From Yoonia maritima (lineage in GTDB: Bacteria > Pseudomonadota > Alphaproteobacteria > Rhodobacterales > Rhodobacteraceae): a stretch of 64,000 bases of DNA. Position 1 is the first letter of the stretch. Each line of letters opens with the position of its first letter. Shown piece after piece: positions 26,585 to 35,404 of the stretch. The position numbers and the translations under genes were made by a program. The stretch spans positions 310,001 to 374,000 of the forward strand of contig NZ_PVTP01000003.1 in NCBI RefSeq assembly GCF_003003285.1, read 5' to 3'. Under the pieces are notes generated by a model. The model saw only the letters and a list, made by a program, of their open reading frames with translations. It had not been told where the DNA came from and did not search any database.

Positions 26585-28270
26585 TCAGATTTCGTCGCTG
26601 AAATGCTGCATGACCAGTTTAATCGGGTTCGGCGCCGCCTGCCCCAGCCCGCAAATCGATGCATCAGACATCGCAGTGCAAAGTTCGGTCAAAAGCGGTT
26701 GATCCCAGTGATCGGCCTGCATCAGTTTAACCGCCTTTTCACAGCCAACCCGACAAGGTGTACACTGACCACAGCTTTCGTCCTCAAAGAACCGCAGCAT
26801 ATTCAGTGCCGCACTGCGTGCACTGTCTTGGTCTGACAACACGACCACTGCCGCCGATCCGATGAATGTGCCGTGCGGTTGCAGCGTATCAAAATCTAGC
26901 GGAATGTCGTTCATCGTTGCAGGCAACAACCCCGAGGATGGGCCGCCCGGTTGATAGGCTTTGAACACATGACCGTCAGCCATTCCACCAGCGGCACCAA
27001 TAACGTCGGTGATGGTCGATCCTGCCTCTAACAAATAGACACCCGGGTTGGCGACACGCCCAGAAACCGAATAAGAACGCAGGCCCTTGCGCCCGTTCAA
27101 TTCATTGCGGTGCAGCACCTCTGGCCCTTCGCGGCAGACACGCGCCACCCAAAGTAGCGTTTCAACGTTGTGCACAAGCGTTGGCCTATCAAAAATGCCA
27201 ACTTGCGCCACAAACGGTGGACGGTGACGCGGGATGCCGCGTTTACCTTCGATGCTTTCGATCATCGCGCTTTCTTCGCCACAGATATATGCGCCAGCCC
27301 CGCGACGCAGATCAATGTAACCCGGCGCGACAATACCCGCGTCCTCTAAGGCGGCAATCTCGCGACGCAAAATTTCAAGCACGGCCGGATATTCGTCGCG
27401 CATGTAGATAAAACAAGTGTCGGCCTCGACCGCCCACGCAGCGATCAACATACCCTCAAGCATCAGGTGCGGGGTGCGTTCGAGGTAGAATCGGTCTTTA
27501 AAAGTACCCGGTTCGCCTTCGTCGCCGTTTACCGCCAAATAGCGTGGTCCAGGGTTTGCACGTACAAAGCCCCACTTCTTGCCTGACGGGAAACCCGCGC
27601 CGCCTAAACCGCGCAAGCCAGATGATAGTAGTTTGTCTTGGACGGCCTCCCAGTCTCCACCGTCGCGTAGTTCGCTCAAGACACGATAACCGCCGTCGGC
27701 GATATAGGCTGCATAGGTTTGATATTCGGGAACATGGGCGTGGGTATCATTGGCAGCAATCGCGGCCTGCACTTTATCAACGGTTGCGTGATCAATATGG
27801 TTGTGACCGATCTCTAACACCGGCGCGGTATCGCAACGCCCCATACATGGCGCACGCAGAACGCGGACTTCGGCAGGGTTCACCCCATCCTCTAATGCTG
27901 TTTTCAATTGCTGCGCCCCTGCAAGTTCACAAGATAGGCTATCGCAGACCCGGATCGTCAATGCAGGCGGCGGCGTGTCCTCTTCTTTGACGATGTCGAA
28001 ATGTGCGTAAAAGCTCGCGACTTCATAAACTTCAGCCTGTGACAATCGCATTTCTTCGGCCAATGCATACATGTGAGCCGCTGACAGATGCCCATATGCG
28101 TCTTGAATGAGGTGCAAAAACTCAATCAGCAAATCCCGGCGACGCGGACGATCACCCAAAAGTGCTTTGACCTCTGCCCAAGCAGCATCGTCCAACTGAC
28201 GGCCTTTGGGGGTGTGACGCCCTTTGCCCTTGCCGGATTTCCAGACACCGCTTTGTCCGTCTGCTGCCAT
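26585..28270 (-). CDS. NuoE-NuoF fusion: NADH-binding diaphorase subunit (formate dehydrogenase beta-like)
   Basis: 561 residues in two parts. Residues about 25-165 are a thioredoxin-like [2Fe-2S] domain with Cys109, Cys114, Cys142 and Cys146 (CDSLSC and CMGRC). From about 215 it is NuoF-like: RGLGGAGFPSGKKW for FMN, NGDEGEPGTFKDR and GAGAYICGEESAMIESIEG for NADH/FMN, then a [4Fe-4S] site at Cys500, 503, 506 and 540. Such modules pass electrons between NAD and a partner, as in formate dehydrogenase or hydrogenase. No catalytic partner gene is adjacent, so the role is open. The ATG at 28270 follows AAGGGG; the upstream extension is not protein-like. Confidence 0.88.
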   Translation of the reverse strand: MAADGQSGVWKSGKGKGRHTPKGRQLDDAAWAEVKALLGDRPRRRDLLIEFLHLIQDAYGHLSAAHMYALAEEMRLSQAEVYEVASFYAHFDIVKEEDTPPPALTIRVCDSLSCELAGAQQLKTALEDGVNPAEVRVLRAPCMGRCDTAPVLEIGHNHIDHATVDKVQAAIAANDTHAHVPEYQTYAAYIADGGYRVLSELRDGGDWEAVQDKLLSSGLRGLGGAGFPSGKKWGFVRANPGPRYLAVNGDEGEPGTFKDRFYLERTPHLMLEGMLIAAWAVEADTCFIYMRDEYPAVLEILRREIAALEDAGIVAPGYIDLRRGAGAYICGEESAMIESIEGKRGIPRHRPPFVAQVGIFDRPTLVHNVETLLWVARVCREGPEVLHRNELNGRKGLRSYSVSGRVANPGVYLLEAGSTITDVIGAAGGMADGHVFKAYQPGGPSSGLLPATMNDIPLDFDTLQPHGTFIGSAAVVVLSDQDSARSAALNMLRFFEDESCGQCTPCRVGCEKAVKLMQADHWDQPLLTELCTAMSDASICGLGQAAPNPIKLVMQHFSDEI

Positions 28271-28407
28271 TTCATTCCCCTTCGTCGTTGGCAAAAACAT
28301 ATCGTCACGCCCCATGGGCGACCACAAGAAAGCGACGCAACGCGCCAGTTAACGCCTCACGCCACATTTGAAGTGACGCAACCAAATCACCATGGTACCG
28401 ATGCCAT

Positions 28408-29421
28408 ATGACCCCACAAATGCGCCAATTTGCTATAATTACCTTAGTCCCGGTTGCCTTGCTTGGCCTGGCTGCGGTTCAAGGTGGGCTTTGGGTCCTT
28501 GCCGCGTTGATCTACCTGACAGGTTTTGCGCGACTTGTTGATAATGCTGTCAAAACTGACAGGCCTGCATCCGAATTTCCGGCGGGCACGACGCTGTCTG
28601 TGGCGCTGGCACTGGCGCATTTTGTGCTGCTTGCACTTACCGTGTTTGCCCTTGCTGGCAATGACCACGCCTTGATGGAAAAACTAGGTCTCTTCATCGC
28701 TGCCGGGATGTTCTTTGGCCAAGTCAGCAATGCAAACGCTCATGAACTTATCCACCGTGGTAGCCGCACCCTGCATCGGTTGGGCATGTGGGTTTATATT
28801 TCATTGCTGTTTGGGCATCACACATCGGCGCATGTTCTGGTGCATCACCGTTATGTCGCCACACCAACAGACCCAAACACATCGCGACGCGGAGAAAGCT
28901 TTTACCGCTTTGCATTTCGCGCATGGATCGGATCGTTTCGTCAAGGGTACGCTGCAGAGGCCGCACGTCTCGCAAAGGTTAACCGTCCAACATGGCGCAA
29001 CCCATATGTCGTTTATTTAGCTGGGGCCGCTGGATTTATGCTGCTTGCGCTGATGATCAGCCCGGAGGCGCTGATCGCCTATGTCTTGCTGGCGGGCCAC
29101 GCGCAGATGCAGCTGCTTATGTCTGACTATGTGCAGCATTATGGGCTAATGCGCGCAATGGGTGAAAACGGAAAACCCACCCCCATCGGACCAGAGCACA
29201 GCTGGAACAGCCCGCATTGGTTCACCTCTGCCATGATGCTGAACGCGACCCGGCATTCAGATCACCACGCGCATCCATCAAGGCATTACCCTGCCCTCAC
29301 GATTCCTGATCAAGCGCCGATGCTGCCAAAACCATTGCCCGTGATGGGTGCTATTGCGTTAGTGCCACCTGTTTGGCGCAATATCATGGATCCACTTCTA
29401 GACAGGTATACAGATGCTTAG
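28408..29421 (+). CDS. Alkane 1-monooxygenase, AlkB-like membrane di-iron enzyme
   Basis: 337 residues with several membrane helices. Histidine boxes are HELIHR (112-117), HVLVHHRY (142-149) and RHSDHH (282-287), with NSPHW (267-271) just before the last, the AlkB pattern. It would hydroxylate the terminal carbon of an alkane or a similar chain using rubredoxin or ferredoxin electrons. It is shorter than typical AlkB (about 400), chiefly at the N-terminus. No rubredoxin gene is beside it, though the ferredoxin fdxA is 5 kb away. The gene is divergent from the NuoE-F fusion (137 bp) and overlaps the next gene by 8 bp. Confidence 0.85.
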   Translation: MTPQMRQFAIITLVPVALLGLAAVQGGLWVLAALIYLTGFARLVDNAVKTDRPASEFPAGTTLSVALALAHFVLLALTVFALAGNDHALMEKLGLFIAAGMFFGQVSNANAHELIHRGSRTLHRLGMWVYISLLFGHHTSAHVLVHHRYVATPTDPNTSRRGESFYRFAFRAWIGSFRQGYAAEAARLAKVNRPTWRNPYVVYLAGAAGFMLLALMISPEALIAYVLLAGHAQMQLLMSDYVQHYGLMRAMGENGKPTPIGPEHSWNSPHWFTSAMMLNATRHSDHHAHPSRHYPALTIPDQAPMLPKPLPVMGAIALVPPVWRNIMDPLLDRYTDA

Positions 29422-29803
29422 ACCGCTATTTTTCTTGCTGACAGTGTCGACGGCAACGCAGGCCCAAGACAGGATGGGCGCGACCGATTTCGAAGCACAT
29501 GTCGAAGGCCGCACGCTCGTTTACAGGTATCTCGCGGACGACAGTATCGGCATTGAACGTTATCTCGCAGGACGTCGTGTGATGTGGTCGTCGCAGGCAG
29601 GCATCTGCCAATATGGGGTCTGGTACGAAAGCAAAGGCGACATTTGCTTTCGCTATGACCATGACCCAGAACCAAAATGCTGGACAGTCTATGACGAACC
29701 CGGCGGCCTTCGCGGCATTTTTACGAACCGCCCACCGTTTACGGTTATTCGTGAAATGCCCGACCGGAACGATCCGCTGATCTGCAGCGACCTATCCTCC
29801 TGA
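29414..29803 (+). CDS. Small exported protein of unknown function
   Basis: 129 residues. A signal peptide (MLRPLFFLLTVSTATQAQ) is clear with cleavage near residue 18. The rest has four Cys (about residues 56, 69, 80 and 125) and a GRTLVYRYLADDSIGIERYL start seen in many Roseobacter periplasmic proteins; likely disulfide-stabilised. It overlaps the AlkB-like gene by 8 bp and so is probably co-translated with it. I cannot name a function. Confidence 0.72.
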   Translation: MLRPLFFLLTVSTATQAQDRMGATDFEAHVEGRTLVYRYLADDSIGIERYLAGRRVMWSSQAGICQYGVWYESKGDICFRYDHDPEPKCWTVYDEPGGLRGIFTNRPPFTVIREMPDRNDPLICSDLSS

Positions 29804-29812
29804 CGGATCATA

Positions 29813-31222
29813 TCAATCGGCGCTCACAGCAACTCGTCCATCCGCAAATTCAATTTCAAGCTTGCCGGTCGCTTGGTCCTGTCTTGTCACAACCCCGGCC
29901 TCGCCGCGCACAACGGCGTAACCACGATCTAACGTCGCTTTATAGCCAAGCGTTTCGCGCAAGCGTTCTAACGCTGCCAACCGTGCAACCCGTTCTGCCT
30001 GCTGTCGCGATGCACGGTCTGACAAACGAGACAGCGCCATCTCTAGGCGCTCTGACTGTCGGGAAATACGCGCGCCAAGTAACGTTGGCGTTAATCGATC
30101 TGACAGTGCCGCGAAACGACGGCGGTCCTCGGCGACCCGTCGGCTGAGGATAGTTGGGCGCAATGCGGCCTCTGACAATTGCAGACGTTTTTTTGCCGCT
30201 GCTGTTTTCAACGCAATAGGTAACCGTTCAGCTAAGTGATCCAAACGTTGCGCCGGGACGTTCAACAAGCTGTCTTTACTTGGCAACGCGCGGCCCAAAT
30301 CGTGAACGCGTTGCTGCCTTTGCTGCACGCCAGTCGACAAAGCACGCCCAAGACGCGCCCCCTGCTGATCGACCCAAGCCAGCAGTTCCATCCGCACAGG
30401 CACCGCCAATTCGGCAGCCGCAGTTGGGGTCGGTGCACGGTGATCAGAAACAAAGTCGATCAGTGTCGTATCCGTTTCGTGACCTACGGCAGATATGAGC
30501 GGAATTTGCGAAGCAGCGGCCGCGCGGGCCACGATCTCCTCGTTAAAGCCCCATAGATCCTCTAGCGATCCGCCACCACGGGCAATAATCAAAAGGTCAG
30601 GCCGGGGCAGCGCACCACCCGGTGTTAAACGGTTGAACCCTTCAATTGCTGCGGCGACATCAGGCGCGCAACGCTGCCCTTGCACGGCCACAGGCCAGAC
30701 CAAAACCTTGCGTGGGAAACGGTCACGTAAGCGGTGCAAAATGTCTCGGATCACCGCACCTGAAGGGGATGTGACCACCCCAATGATTTCTGGCAGATAT
30801 GGCAATGGCTGTTTGCGTTCAGGCGCGAACAGACCTTCGGCAGCCAAGGCTGCTTTGCGCTTTTCAAGCATCGCCATCAACGCGCCCGCTCCGGCAGGTG
30901 CTATATCTTCGATGATCATCTGATATTTGGACTGACCGGGAAATGTAGTTAGCTTACCAGTCGCAACGACCTCCATGCCTTCTTCAGGACGGTGGGCCAA
31001 CGCTTGGGCGCGACCTTTCCAAATGACGGCAGACAAAACAGCGCGATCATCCTTTAGATCAAGATACAGGTGGCCCGATCCAGGCCGCGAAACGCGCCCG
31101 ACCTCTCCGCGGACCCGCACGTGCGAAAAGCCGCCTTCTATCGCCTTTTTGACAGCACCAGATAGTTCCCCAACTGAAAACTCAGGCGTGTTGTCAACAG
31201 GCGCATCATCAAACAGGTCCAT
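29813..31222 (-). CDS. xseA: Exodeoxyribonuclease VII large subunit
   Basis: 469 residues. The N-terminal OB fold (FSVGELSGAVKKAIEGGFSHVRVRGEVG, then GHLYLDLKDD) binds single strands; the catalytic region contains VVTSPSGAVIRDILHRL, IARGGGSLEDLWGFNEE and SAVGHETDTTLIDFVSDHRAPTPTAAAE. A long helical coiled-coil part (about 290-420) follows. It degrades single-stranded DNA with XseB, which is not in this window. I start at ATG 31222 (AGGA upstream) rather than the TTG at 31225. The start overlaps the preceding gene by 14 bp. Confidence 0.96.
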   Translation of the reverse strand: MDLFDDAPVDNTPEFSVGELSGAVKKAIEGGFSHVRVRGEVGRVSRPGSGHLYLDLKDDRAVLSAVIWKGRAQALAHRPEEGMEVVATGKLTTFPGQSKYQMIIEDIAPAGAGALMAMLEKRKAALAAEGLFAPERKQPLPYLPEIIGVVTSPSGAVIRDILHRLRDRFPRKVLVWPVAVQGQRCAPDVAAAIEGFNRLTPGGALPRPDLLIIARGGGSLEDLWGFNEEIVARAAAASQIPLISAVGHETDTTLIDFVSDHRAPTPTAAAELAVPVRMELLAWVDQQGARLGRALSTGVQQRQQRVHDLGRALPSKDSLLNVPAQRLDHLAERLPIALKTAAAKKRLQLSEAALRPTILSRRVAEDRRRFAALSDRLTPTLLGARISRQSERLEMALSRLSDRASRQQAERVARLAALERLRETLGYKATLDRGYAVVRGEAGVVTRQDQATGKLEIEFADGRVAVSAD

Positions 31223-31817
31223 CAATTTTATTTTCCTTTGGTTTAGCGCTTTGAAGGGGGAGCGAGGAATACTTCCACTGTAGAAATGCGTTAACTGTCA
31301 TTACCATTGCGCCGAAAAATGCAAAAAGAAATGATGAAAACATCATCGACAATGCAAACGCAGCACAGCCGACGGCCCACATCAGAAAACGCGATAGCTT
31401 CATGAGCCCATCATCTGGGTCAGGCCAGTATTGCACTTGCGGACGGCCAAATTCTTGTGCGTAATATTCAAGCGTCAAGCCATAGGCAGGGTCGTCTTCG
31501 ATCGGTGGCAGGTCTTCGGCGCGGTAAATAATACGCCCGATAATACGTGGGCAAAAATCTTCGAAATATGCGCGTTTATCGGCGATGTGTAACCGCCAAA
31601 CCTGATCAACAATTGGCGAAGGCGTTAAGTCTTCTCCTGTACTGCCAATCAAATACATGAAACGCCTGTATTCCTCGGCCATCGTATAACAAACATCCAC
31701 CGAATGGCCGGTCGCATCTTCAATTTGATCGATCAATGACCGGGTCAACGGCCGTTCATGAAAGCTGTATCCCTCAAGACGATGCCAAAGCGCACGGTCC
31801 CGCTTTTCGTATTTCAT
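31209..31817 (-). CDS. GRDP-like (DUF1399) domain protein with C-terminal membrane anchor
   Basis: 202 residues. The core YRRFMYLIGSTGEDLTPSPIVDQVWRLHIADKRAYFEDFC matches the glycine-rich-domain-protein-like fold, whose motif is VDxxWHxH (here VDQVWRLHI). Two membrane segments (about residues 140-178) lie near the C-terminus, with a lysine-rich tail. Function is unknown for the bacterial members. It precedes xseA on the minus strand with a 14-bp overlap and is divergent from purD. Confidence 0.72.
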   Translation of the reverse strand: MKYEKRDRALWHRLEGYSFHERPLTRSLIDQIEDATGHSVDVCYTMAEEYRRFMYLIGSTGEDLTPSPIVDQVWRLHIADKRAYFEDFCPRIIGRIIYRAEDLPPIEDDPAYGLTLEYYAQEFGRPQVQYWPDPDDGLMKLSRFLMWAVGCAAFALSMMFSSFLFAFFGAMVMTVNAFLQWKYSSLPLQSAKPKENKIDGPV

Positions 31818-31977
31818 ATGCGGCCCCTATAGCGCGTTAACCACCAAATTAGCCCGCACGCACCATAAAGGCCAAGTGGAAATCTATATATGGCTCGATT
31901 ACGGGCTTCTGAACACTTGTGATCGCGCATATCCAACCGTAAAACCACGCAACGATACTAACGCAAATGGGGCAAGT

Positions 31978-33240
31978 ATGAACATTCTAATTTTGGGCAG
32001 CGGCGGACGTGAACATAGCTTGGCTTGGGCTGTCAAACAAAACCCAAAATGTGATCGCTTGATTGTCTCGCCGGGAAATGCCGGTATCGCGGCAATCGCC
32101 GAATGCGCGGATATCAACATCCTTGATGGGGATGCTGTTGCAACGTTTGCGGAAGAAAACGCGATCAGCTTTGTCATTGTCGGACCTGAAGCACCGCTCG
32201 CCGCCGGCGTAGCCGACCGCCTGCGGTCTGCTGGACTGCTGGTATTTGGCCCAAGCCAAGAAGCTGCACAACTTGAAGCATCAAAATCATTCACAAAGGC
32301 GATCTGTGACGCGGCCGACGCCCCAACTGCCGCCTATGCCCATTTCACCGATGGTGACGCCGCCCGCAACTACATCCGTGCTCAAGGCGCTCCAATCGTC
32401 GTAAAGGCGGATGGTCTAGCGGCAGGTAAAGGCGTGATCGTTGCTATGACCGAGGACGAGGCGCTTGCCGCAATTGATGACATGTTCGACGGCAGCTTTG
32501 GTGATGCCGGTGCAGAAGTCGTGATCGAAGAATTCATGGAAGGCGAAGAGGCATCGTTCTTTGTTCTATGCGACGGCAGAACGATCCTGCCCGTAGGCAC
32601 GGCACAAGACCATAAACGTGCCTATGACGGTGATACGGGTCCTAACACTGGCGGCATGGGCGCTTACTCCCCCGCCCCCGTGATGACCGATGACGTTACA
32701 CAAAAGGCGTTGGATGAAATCATTCAACCTACGATGGATGAAATGAACAAACGCGGCACACCGTTCCAAGGTGTCTTGTTTGTTGGGCTTATGATCAAAG
32801 ACGGCCAACCAAGGCTGGTAGAATACAACGTGCGCTTTGGCGACCCAGAATGCCAATGTCTAATGATGCGCCTAGGCGGTCAAATTTTGGATATTCTTCA
32901 AGCTTGCGCCGAAGAACGTCTACATGAAGTGAAGGCAAATTGGGCTAACGATCACGCATTAACGATCGTGATGGCTGCAAAGGGCTATCCCGGTTCTTAC
33001 GAAAAAGGCACAGCAATCAAAGGCCTTGATACGCAACCAGAAGATAGCTCTCATATGGTGTTCCATGCTGGCACGGCTGAAAAAGACGGTAATATCGTCG
33101 CAGTCGGGGGGCGGGTTCTGAGCGTCACCGCACGCGGTGACACATTAGCTGAAGCCCATGAAAAAGCATATGCAATGGCGCAAAACGTCGATTGGGATCA
33201 GGGTTTTTACCGTTCCGATATTGGGTGGCGGGCGCTGTAA
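31978..33240 (+). CDS. purD: Phosphoribosylamine--glycine ligase
   Basis: 420 residues, the expected length. MNILILGSGGREHSLAWAV is the standard N-terminus, so ATG 31978 is chosen over the 34 codons of open frame upstream. The ATP-grasp domain shows VVKADGLAAGKGVIVA and EEFMEGEEASFFVL; DHKRAYDGDTGPNTGGMGAYSPAP and NVRFGDPECQ carry substrate and metal residues. It makes glycinamide ribonucleotide in purine synthesis. It is a single gene with a 160-bp divergent leader. Confidence 0.97.
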   Translation: MNILILGSGGREHSLAWAVKQNPKCDRLIVSPGNAGIAAIAECADINILDGDAVATFAEENAISFVIVGPEAPLAAGVADRLRSAGLLVFGPSQEAAQLEASKSFTKAICDAADAPTAAYAHFTDGDAARNYIRAQGAPIVVKADGLAAGKGVIVAMTEDEALAAIDDMFDGSFGDAGAEVVIEEFMEGEEASFFVLCDGRTILPVGTAQDHKRAYDGDTGPNTGGMGAYSPAPVMTDDVTQKALDEIIQPTMDEMNKRGTPFQGVLFVGLMIKDGQPRLVEYNVRFGDPECQCLMMRLGGQILDILQACAEERLHEVKANWANDHALTIVMAAKGYPGSYEKGTAIKGLDTQPEDSSHMVFHAGTAEKDGNIVAVGGRVLSVTARGDTLAEAHEKAYAMAQNVDWDQGFYRSDIGWRAL

Positions 33241-33394
33241 GTCAACACGCTCACCTTAAGTCAGAACGTCAGAACAACGATAGCTTGACGCTAGGGCAGT
33301 ACATTTCAGCCTTCCAATAACCACAACCCTAAGGTTACAGTTGATATACCACTCAATTATGACGTGGCGTATCGATTATTATTGGGAGGTTGTG

Positions 33395-33859
33395 TTGCTT
33401 TTAAAGAAAGTACTTCTTACCATCGGAACAATTCTTATTGGCACCAGCGTGCTGGCTGATTGCACGCGGAGCCCGGATCGGGTTTCCATTTTAATTGGAT
33501 CCGAACATGTTAATGCATCAAAGGAATTCACCGAGCTCAACCCTGGCGTATTTTTGTCGTGGGATTGTAACAACATAATGTTAACCGCAGGCATATATGA
33601 AAACAGCCTCGGGGATCCGTCCCCCTCGGCTCTGGTTTCATACGAAATATACGAATATCAAGATTTTTCGCTTAGTGCATTTGCTGGAATTAGTTACTTT
33701 CCAGAAACCGACGGATTGGACTTAGAATACTCAAGTCACTACGTCCCACTTGTCGGGCTGCAGACAAATTATAAGAATATCTTTATGCAATTCATTCCCG
33801 GTGTGGAAAACCAGTTTGATATGCTAATTACTGCCGGGCTTCGCTTTGAACTGAACTAA
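33395..33859 (+). CDS. Orphan exported protein, possibly a small outer-membrane barrel
   Basis: 154 residues if it starts at TTG 33395, which has GGAGG 5 nt upstream; GTG 33392 is nearly as good. A signal peptide (about residues 2-20, ending in SVLA before DC) is followed by alternating aromatic strands (SYEIYEYQDFSLSAFAGISY, then GLRFELN at the end). The look is of a small beta-barrel such as PagL/PagP-like proteins, but no catalytic motif is seen. It is poorer in GC than its neighbours and has no operon partner; a recent acquisition is possible. A shared hairpin follows. Confidence 0.5.
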   Translation: MLLKKVLLTIGTILIGTSVLADCTRSPDRVSILIGSEHVNASKEFTELNPGVFLSWDCNNIMLTAGIYENSLGDPSPSALVSYEIYEYQDFSLSAFAGISYFPETDGLDLEYSSHYVPLVGLQTNYKNIFMQFIPGVENQFDMLITAGLRFELN

Positions 33860-33863
33860 AAAA

Positions 33864-33887
33864 GGCCGCGTCACAATAGACGCGGCC
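33864..33887 (-). terminator. Convergent terminator between the orphan gene and carD
   Basis: GGCCGCGTC and GACGCGGCC form a perfect 9-bp stem with a 6-nt loop. On the minus strand it is followed by TTTTTT, so it ends carD transcription; on the plus strand the tail is CCCTAA, so the effect there is weaker. Confidence 0.85.
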
Positions 33888-33907
33888 CCCTAACATAATT
33901 ATCCGAT

Positions 33908-34414
33908 TTAAGCTGCGCGGCCCACCAACACAGACGTTATTTCTTCGCCAGCGACAGATTCTTCGCTTCCTGCAACCGCAGCAAATTCGCGTGTCAGCCG
34001 TTCAAGTGCAGCTTCATACAGCTGACGCTCTGAATAGCTTTGCTCGCGCTGATCGTCTTGGCGGTGCAAGTCGCGTACAACTTCTGCAATCGCAATCAAA
34101 TCGCCAGAATTAATCTTCTGTTCGTATTCTTGCGCCCGGCGGGACCACATCGCTTTTTTAACCTTGGCTTTACCGCGCAGCGTCTTCATCGCATGAGATA
34201 CGACATCAGGCGTCGCCAAAGCGCGCATACCAACCTCGGTTGCCTTATGTGTCGGAACCCGCAACGTCATTTTGTCTTTCTCGAAGGAAATAACAAATAG
34301 CTCCAGCTCAAACCCTGCGACTTCTTGTGTCTCAACAGTTACAATTTTGCCAACCCCATGCGCAGGATAGACAACAAATTGCTCTGGGCTAAATTCACTT
34401 TTCTTCTTACTCAT
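33908..34414 (-). CDS. CarD-family transcriptional regulator (CdnL-like)
   Basis: 168 residues. The N-terminal Tudor-like RNA-polymerase-interacting domain is VVYPAHGVGKIVTVETQEVAG, followed by FVISFEKDKMTLRVPTHKA. The C-terminal helical part (about 85-168) holds WSRRAQEYEQKINSGDLIAIAEVVRDL, the DNA-contact region with the conserved Trp. It stabilises open complexes at housekeeping promoters through the beta subunit. ATG 34414 is preceded by AAAGGA; the upstream codons are not family-like. Confidence 0.95.
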   Translation of the reverse strand: MSKKKSEFSPEQFVVYPAHGVGKIVTVETQEVAGFELELFVISFEKDKMTLRVPTHKATEVGMRALATPDVVSHAMKTLRGKAKVKKAMWSRRAQEYEQKINSGDLIAIAEVVRDLHRQDDQREQSYSERQLYEAALERLTREFAAVAGSEESVAGEEITSVLVGRAA

Positions 34415-34607
34415 GGTCGTCCTTTCATAGCGATCCATCACAGGTTTGAACGACAAAAAATCCGGCGGAGACTTTCGTCACCGTCGGCAATATCGTCTAA
34501 GTGATTGGATCAACTTGTTCGCAGCATCACAGTAATCATATCATAAAAATGTCGCATCGAAAAGCGCCGCATTGCAGCACGCTGAAAAACCAATAAAATC
34601 AGGTGCC

Positions 34608-34629
34608 TTCGGGGTGTAAAAGCCCCGAA
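34608..34629 (-). terminator. Hairpin directly after fdxA
   Basis: TTCGGGG and CCCCGAA form a 7-bp stem with an 8-nt loop right next to the fdxA stop. On the minus strand it is followed after some bases by a T-rich stretch, so it is a moderate terminator. The remaining bases up to carD at 34414 hold no evident gene. Confidence 0.6.
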
Positions 34630-34965
34630 TCAGCCGCCTTCGCCGGGCGCTTCAGAAAGCAATTCAAGCTTGCCTTCTTTACCATCCATTTCCTCTGCTG
34701 TTGGCAGTGGATCTTTTTTGGTAACGATCACAGGCCACATCTCGGAATATTTGCGGTTAAACTCGACCCATTTTTCCATGTCTGGCTCTGTATCCGGACG
34801 AATAGCATCCGCAGGACATTCAGGTTCGCAAACGCCACAGTCGATGCATTCATCAGGATGGATGACCAATGTATTCTCACCCTCGTAAAAACAATCTACG
34901 GGGCAAACTTCGACGCAATCGGTATACTTACACGCAATGCAATTTTCGGTGACAACATAGGTCAT
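34630..34965 (-). CDS. fdxA: Seven-iron ferredoxin FdxA
   Basis: 111 residues. [17 protein letters not shown] starts the 3Fe-4S/4Fe-4S ferredoxin: Cys9, 12, 17, 21 and 25, then Cys40, 43, 46 and 50 ([14 protein letters not shown]). The long C-terminal tail ([15 protein letters not shown]) is typical of FdxA. It carries electrons in the cytoplasm for several oxidoreductases. I prefer ATG 34965 (the usual MTYVV start) over GTG 34971. It follows the S4 protein on the same strand. Confidence 0.95.
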   Translation of the reverse strand: MTYVVTENCIACKYTDCVEVCPVDCFYEGENTLVIHPDECIDCGVCEPECPADAIRPDTEPDMEKWVEFNRKYSEMWPVIVTKKDPLPTAEEMDGKEGKLELLSEAPGEGG

Positions 34966-35014
34966 AGGCACGTTCCACTTTGTATCAAAGGCCTAGCTAG
35001 GACAGTGCGACGGA

Positions 35015-35404
35015 TCATTCAAGGTCAATTGAACCGTCAATGCTGCGATGCGTCATCATATCCCGGCGTTGCTTCTTTGTTGGACGTCCTTTCCTATCAC
35101 CGCCCGGATTATAGGGACGGCGTTCTACCACAGGTGACAGGTCTTCGTACAAAGATTGGGCCTCAGGTGCAGGGCCACGGCGTTCACCACACCCAAGGAT
35201 TCGCACGACCTTGGTCGCGTCGGCCTGAATAAATGTCAAAACATCACCCGGACCAACGGCGCGGGCCGGTTTGCTGACGGGTGTTCCGTCAACACGTACT
35301 TTTCCAGAAGTAACCACCCCGGCAGCAAGGCTGCGCGATTTGAAAAACCGCGCATGCCACAGCCATTTGTCTAGCCGGATCGTTTGCCGGGGTTGGTCTG
35401 TCAA
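35015..35404 (-). CDS. S4 RNA-binding domain protein, HslR-like
   Basis: 129 residues. IRLDKWLWHARFFKSRSLAAGVV begins the S4 domain, which ends in VRVDGTPVSKPARAVGPGDVLTF. The C-terminal half (YNPGGDRKGRPTKKQRRD) is basic. Like HslR (Hsp15) it should bind ribosomal RNA, perhaps on stalled 50S subunits. The start overlaps the helicase stop by 4 bp, so the two are translated together. Confidence 0.92.
   Translation of the reverse strand: MTDQPRQTIRLDKWLWHARFFKSRSLAAGVVTSGKVRVDGTPVSKPARAVGPGDVLTFIQADATKVVRILGCGERRGPAPEAQSLYEDLSPVVERRPYNPGGDRKGRPTKKQRRDMMTHRSIDGSIDLE

Noticed and set aside
33395-33470. Lipoprotein signal in the orphan exported protein (VLADC)
   Set aside because: Asp directly before the Cys does not fit a lipobox, which needs a small residue such as Ala, Gly or Ser there.
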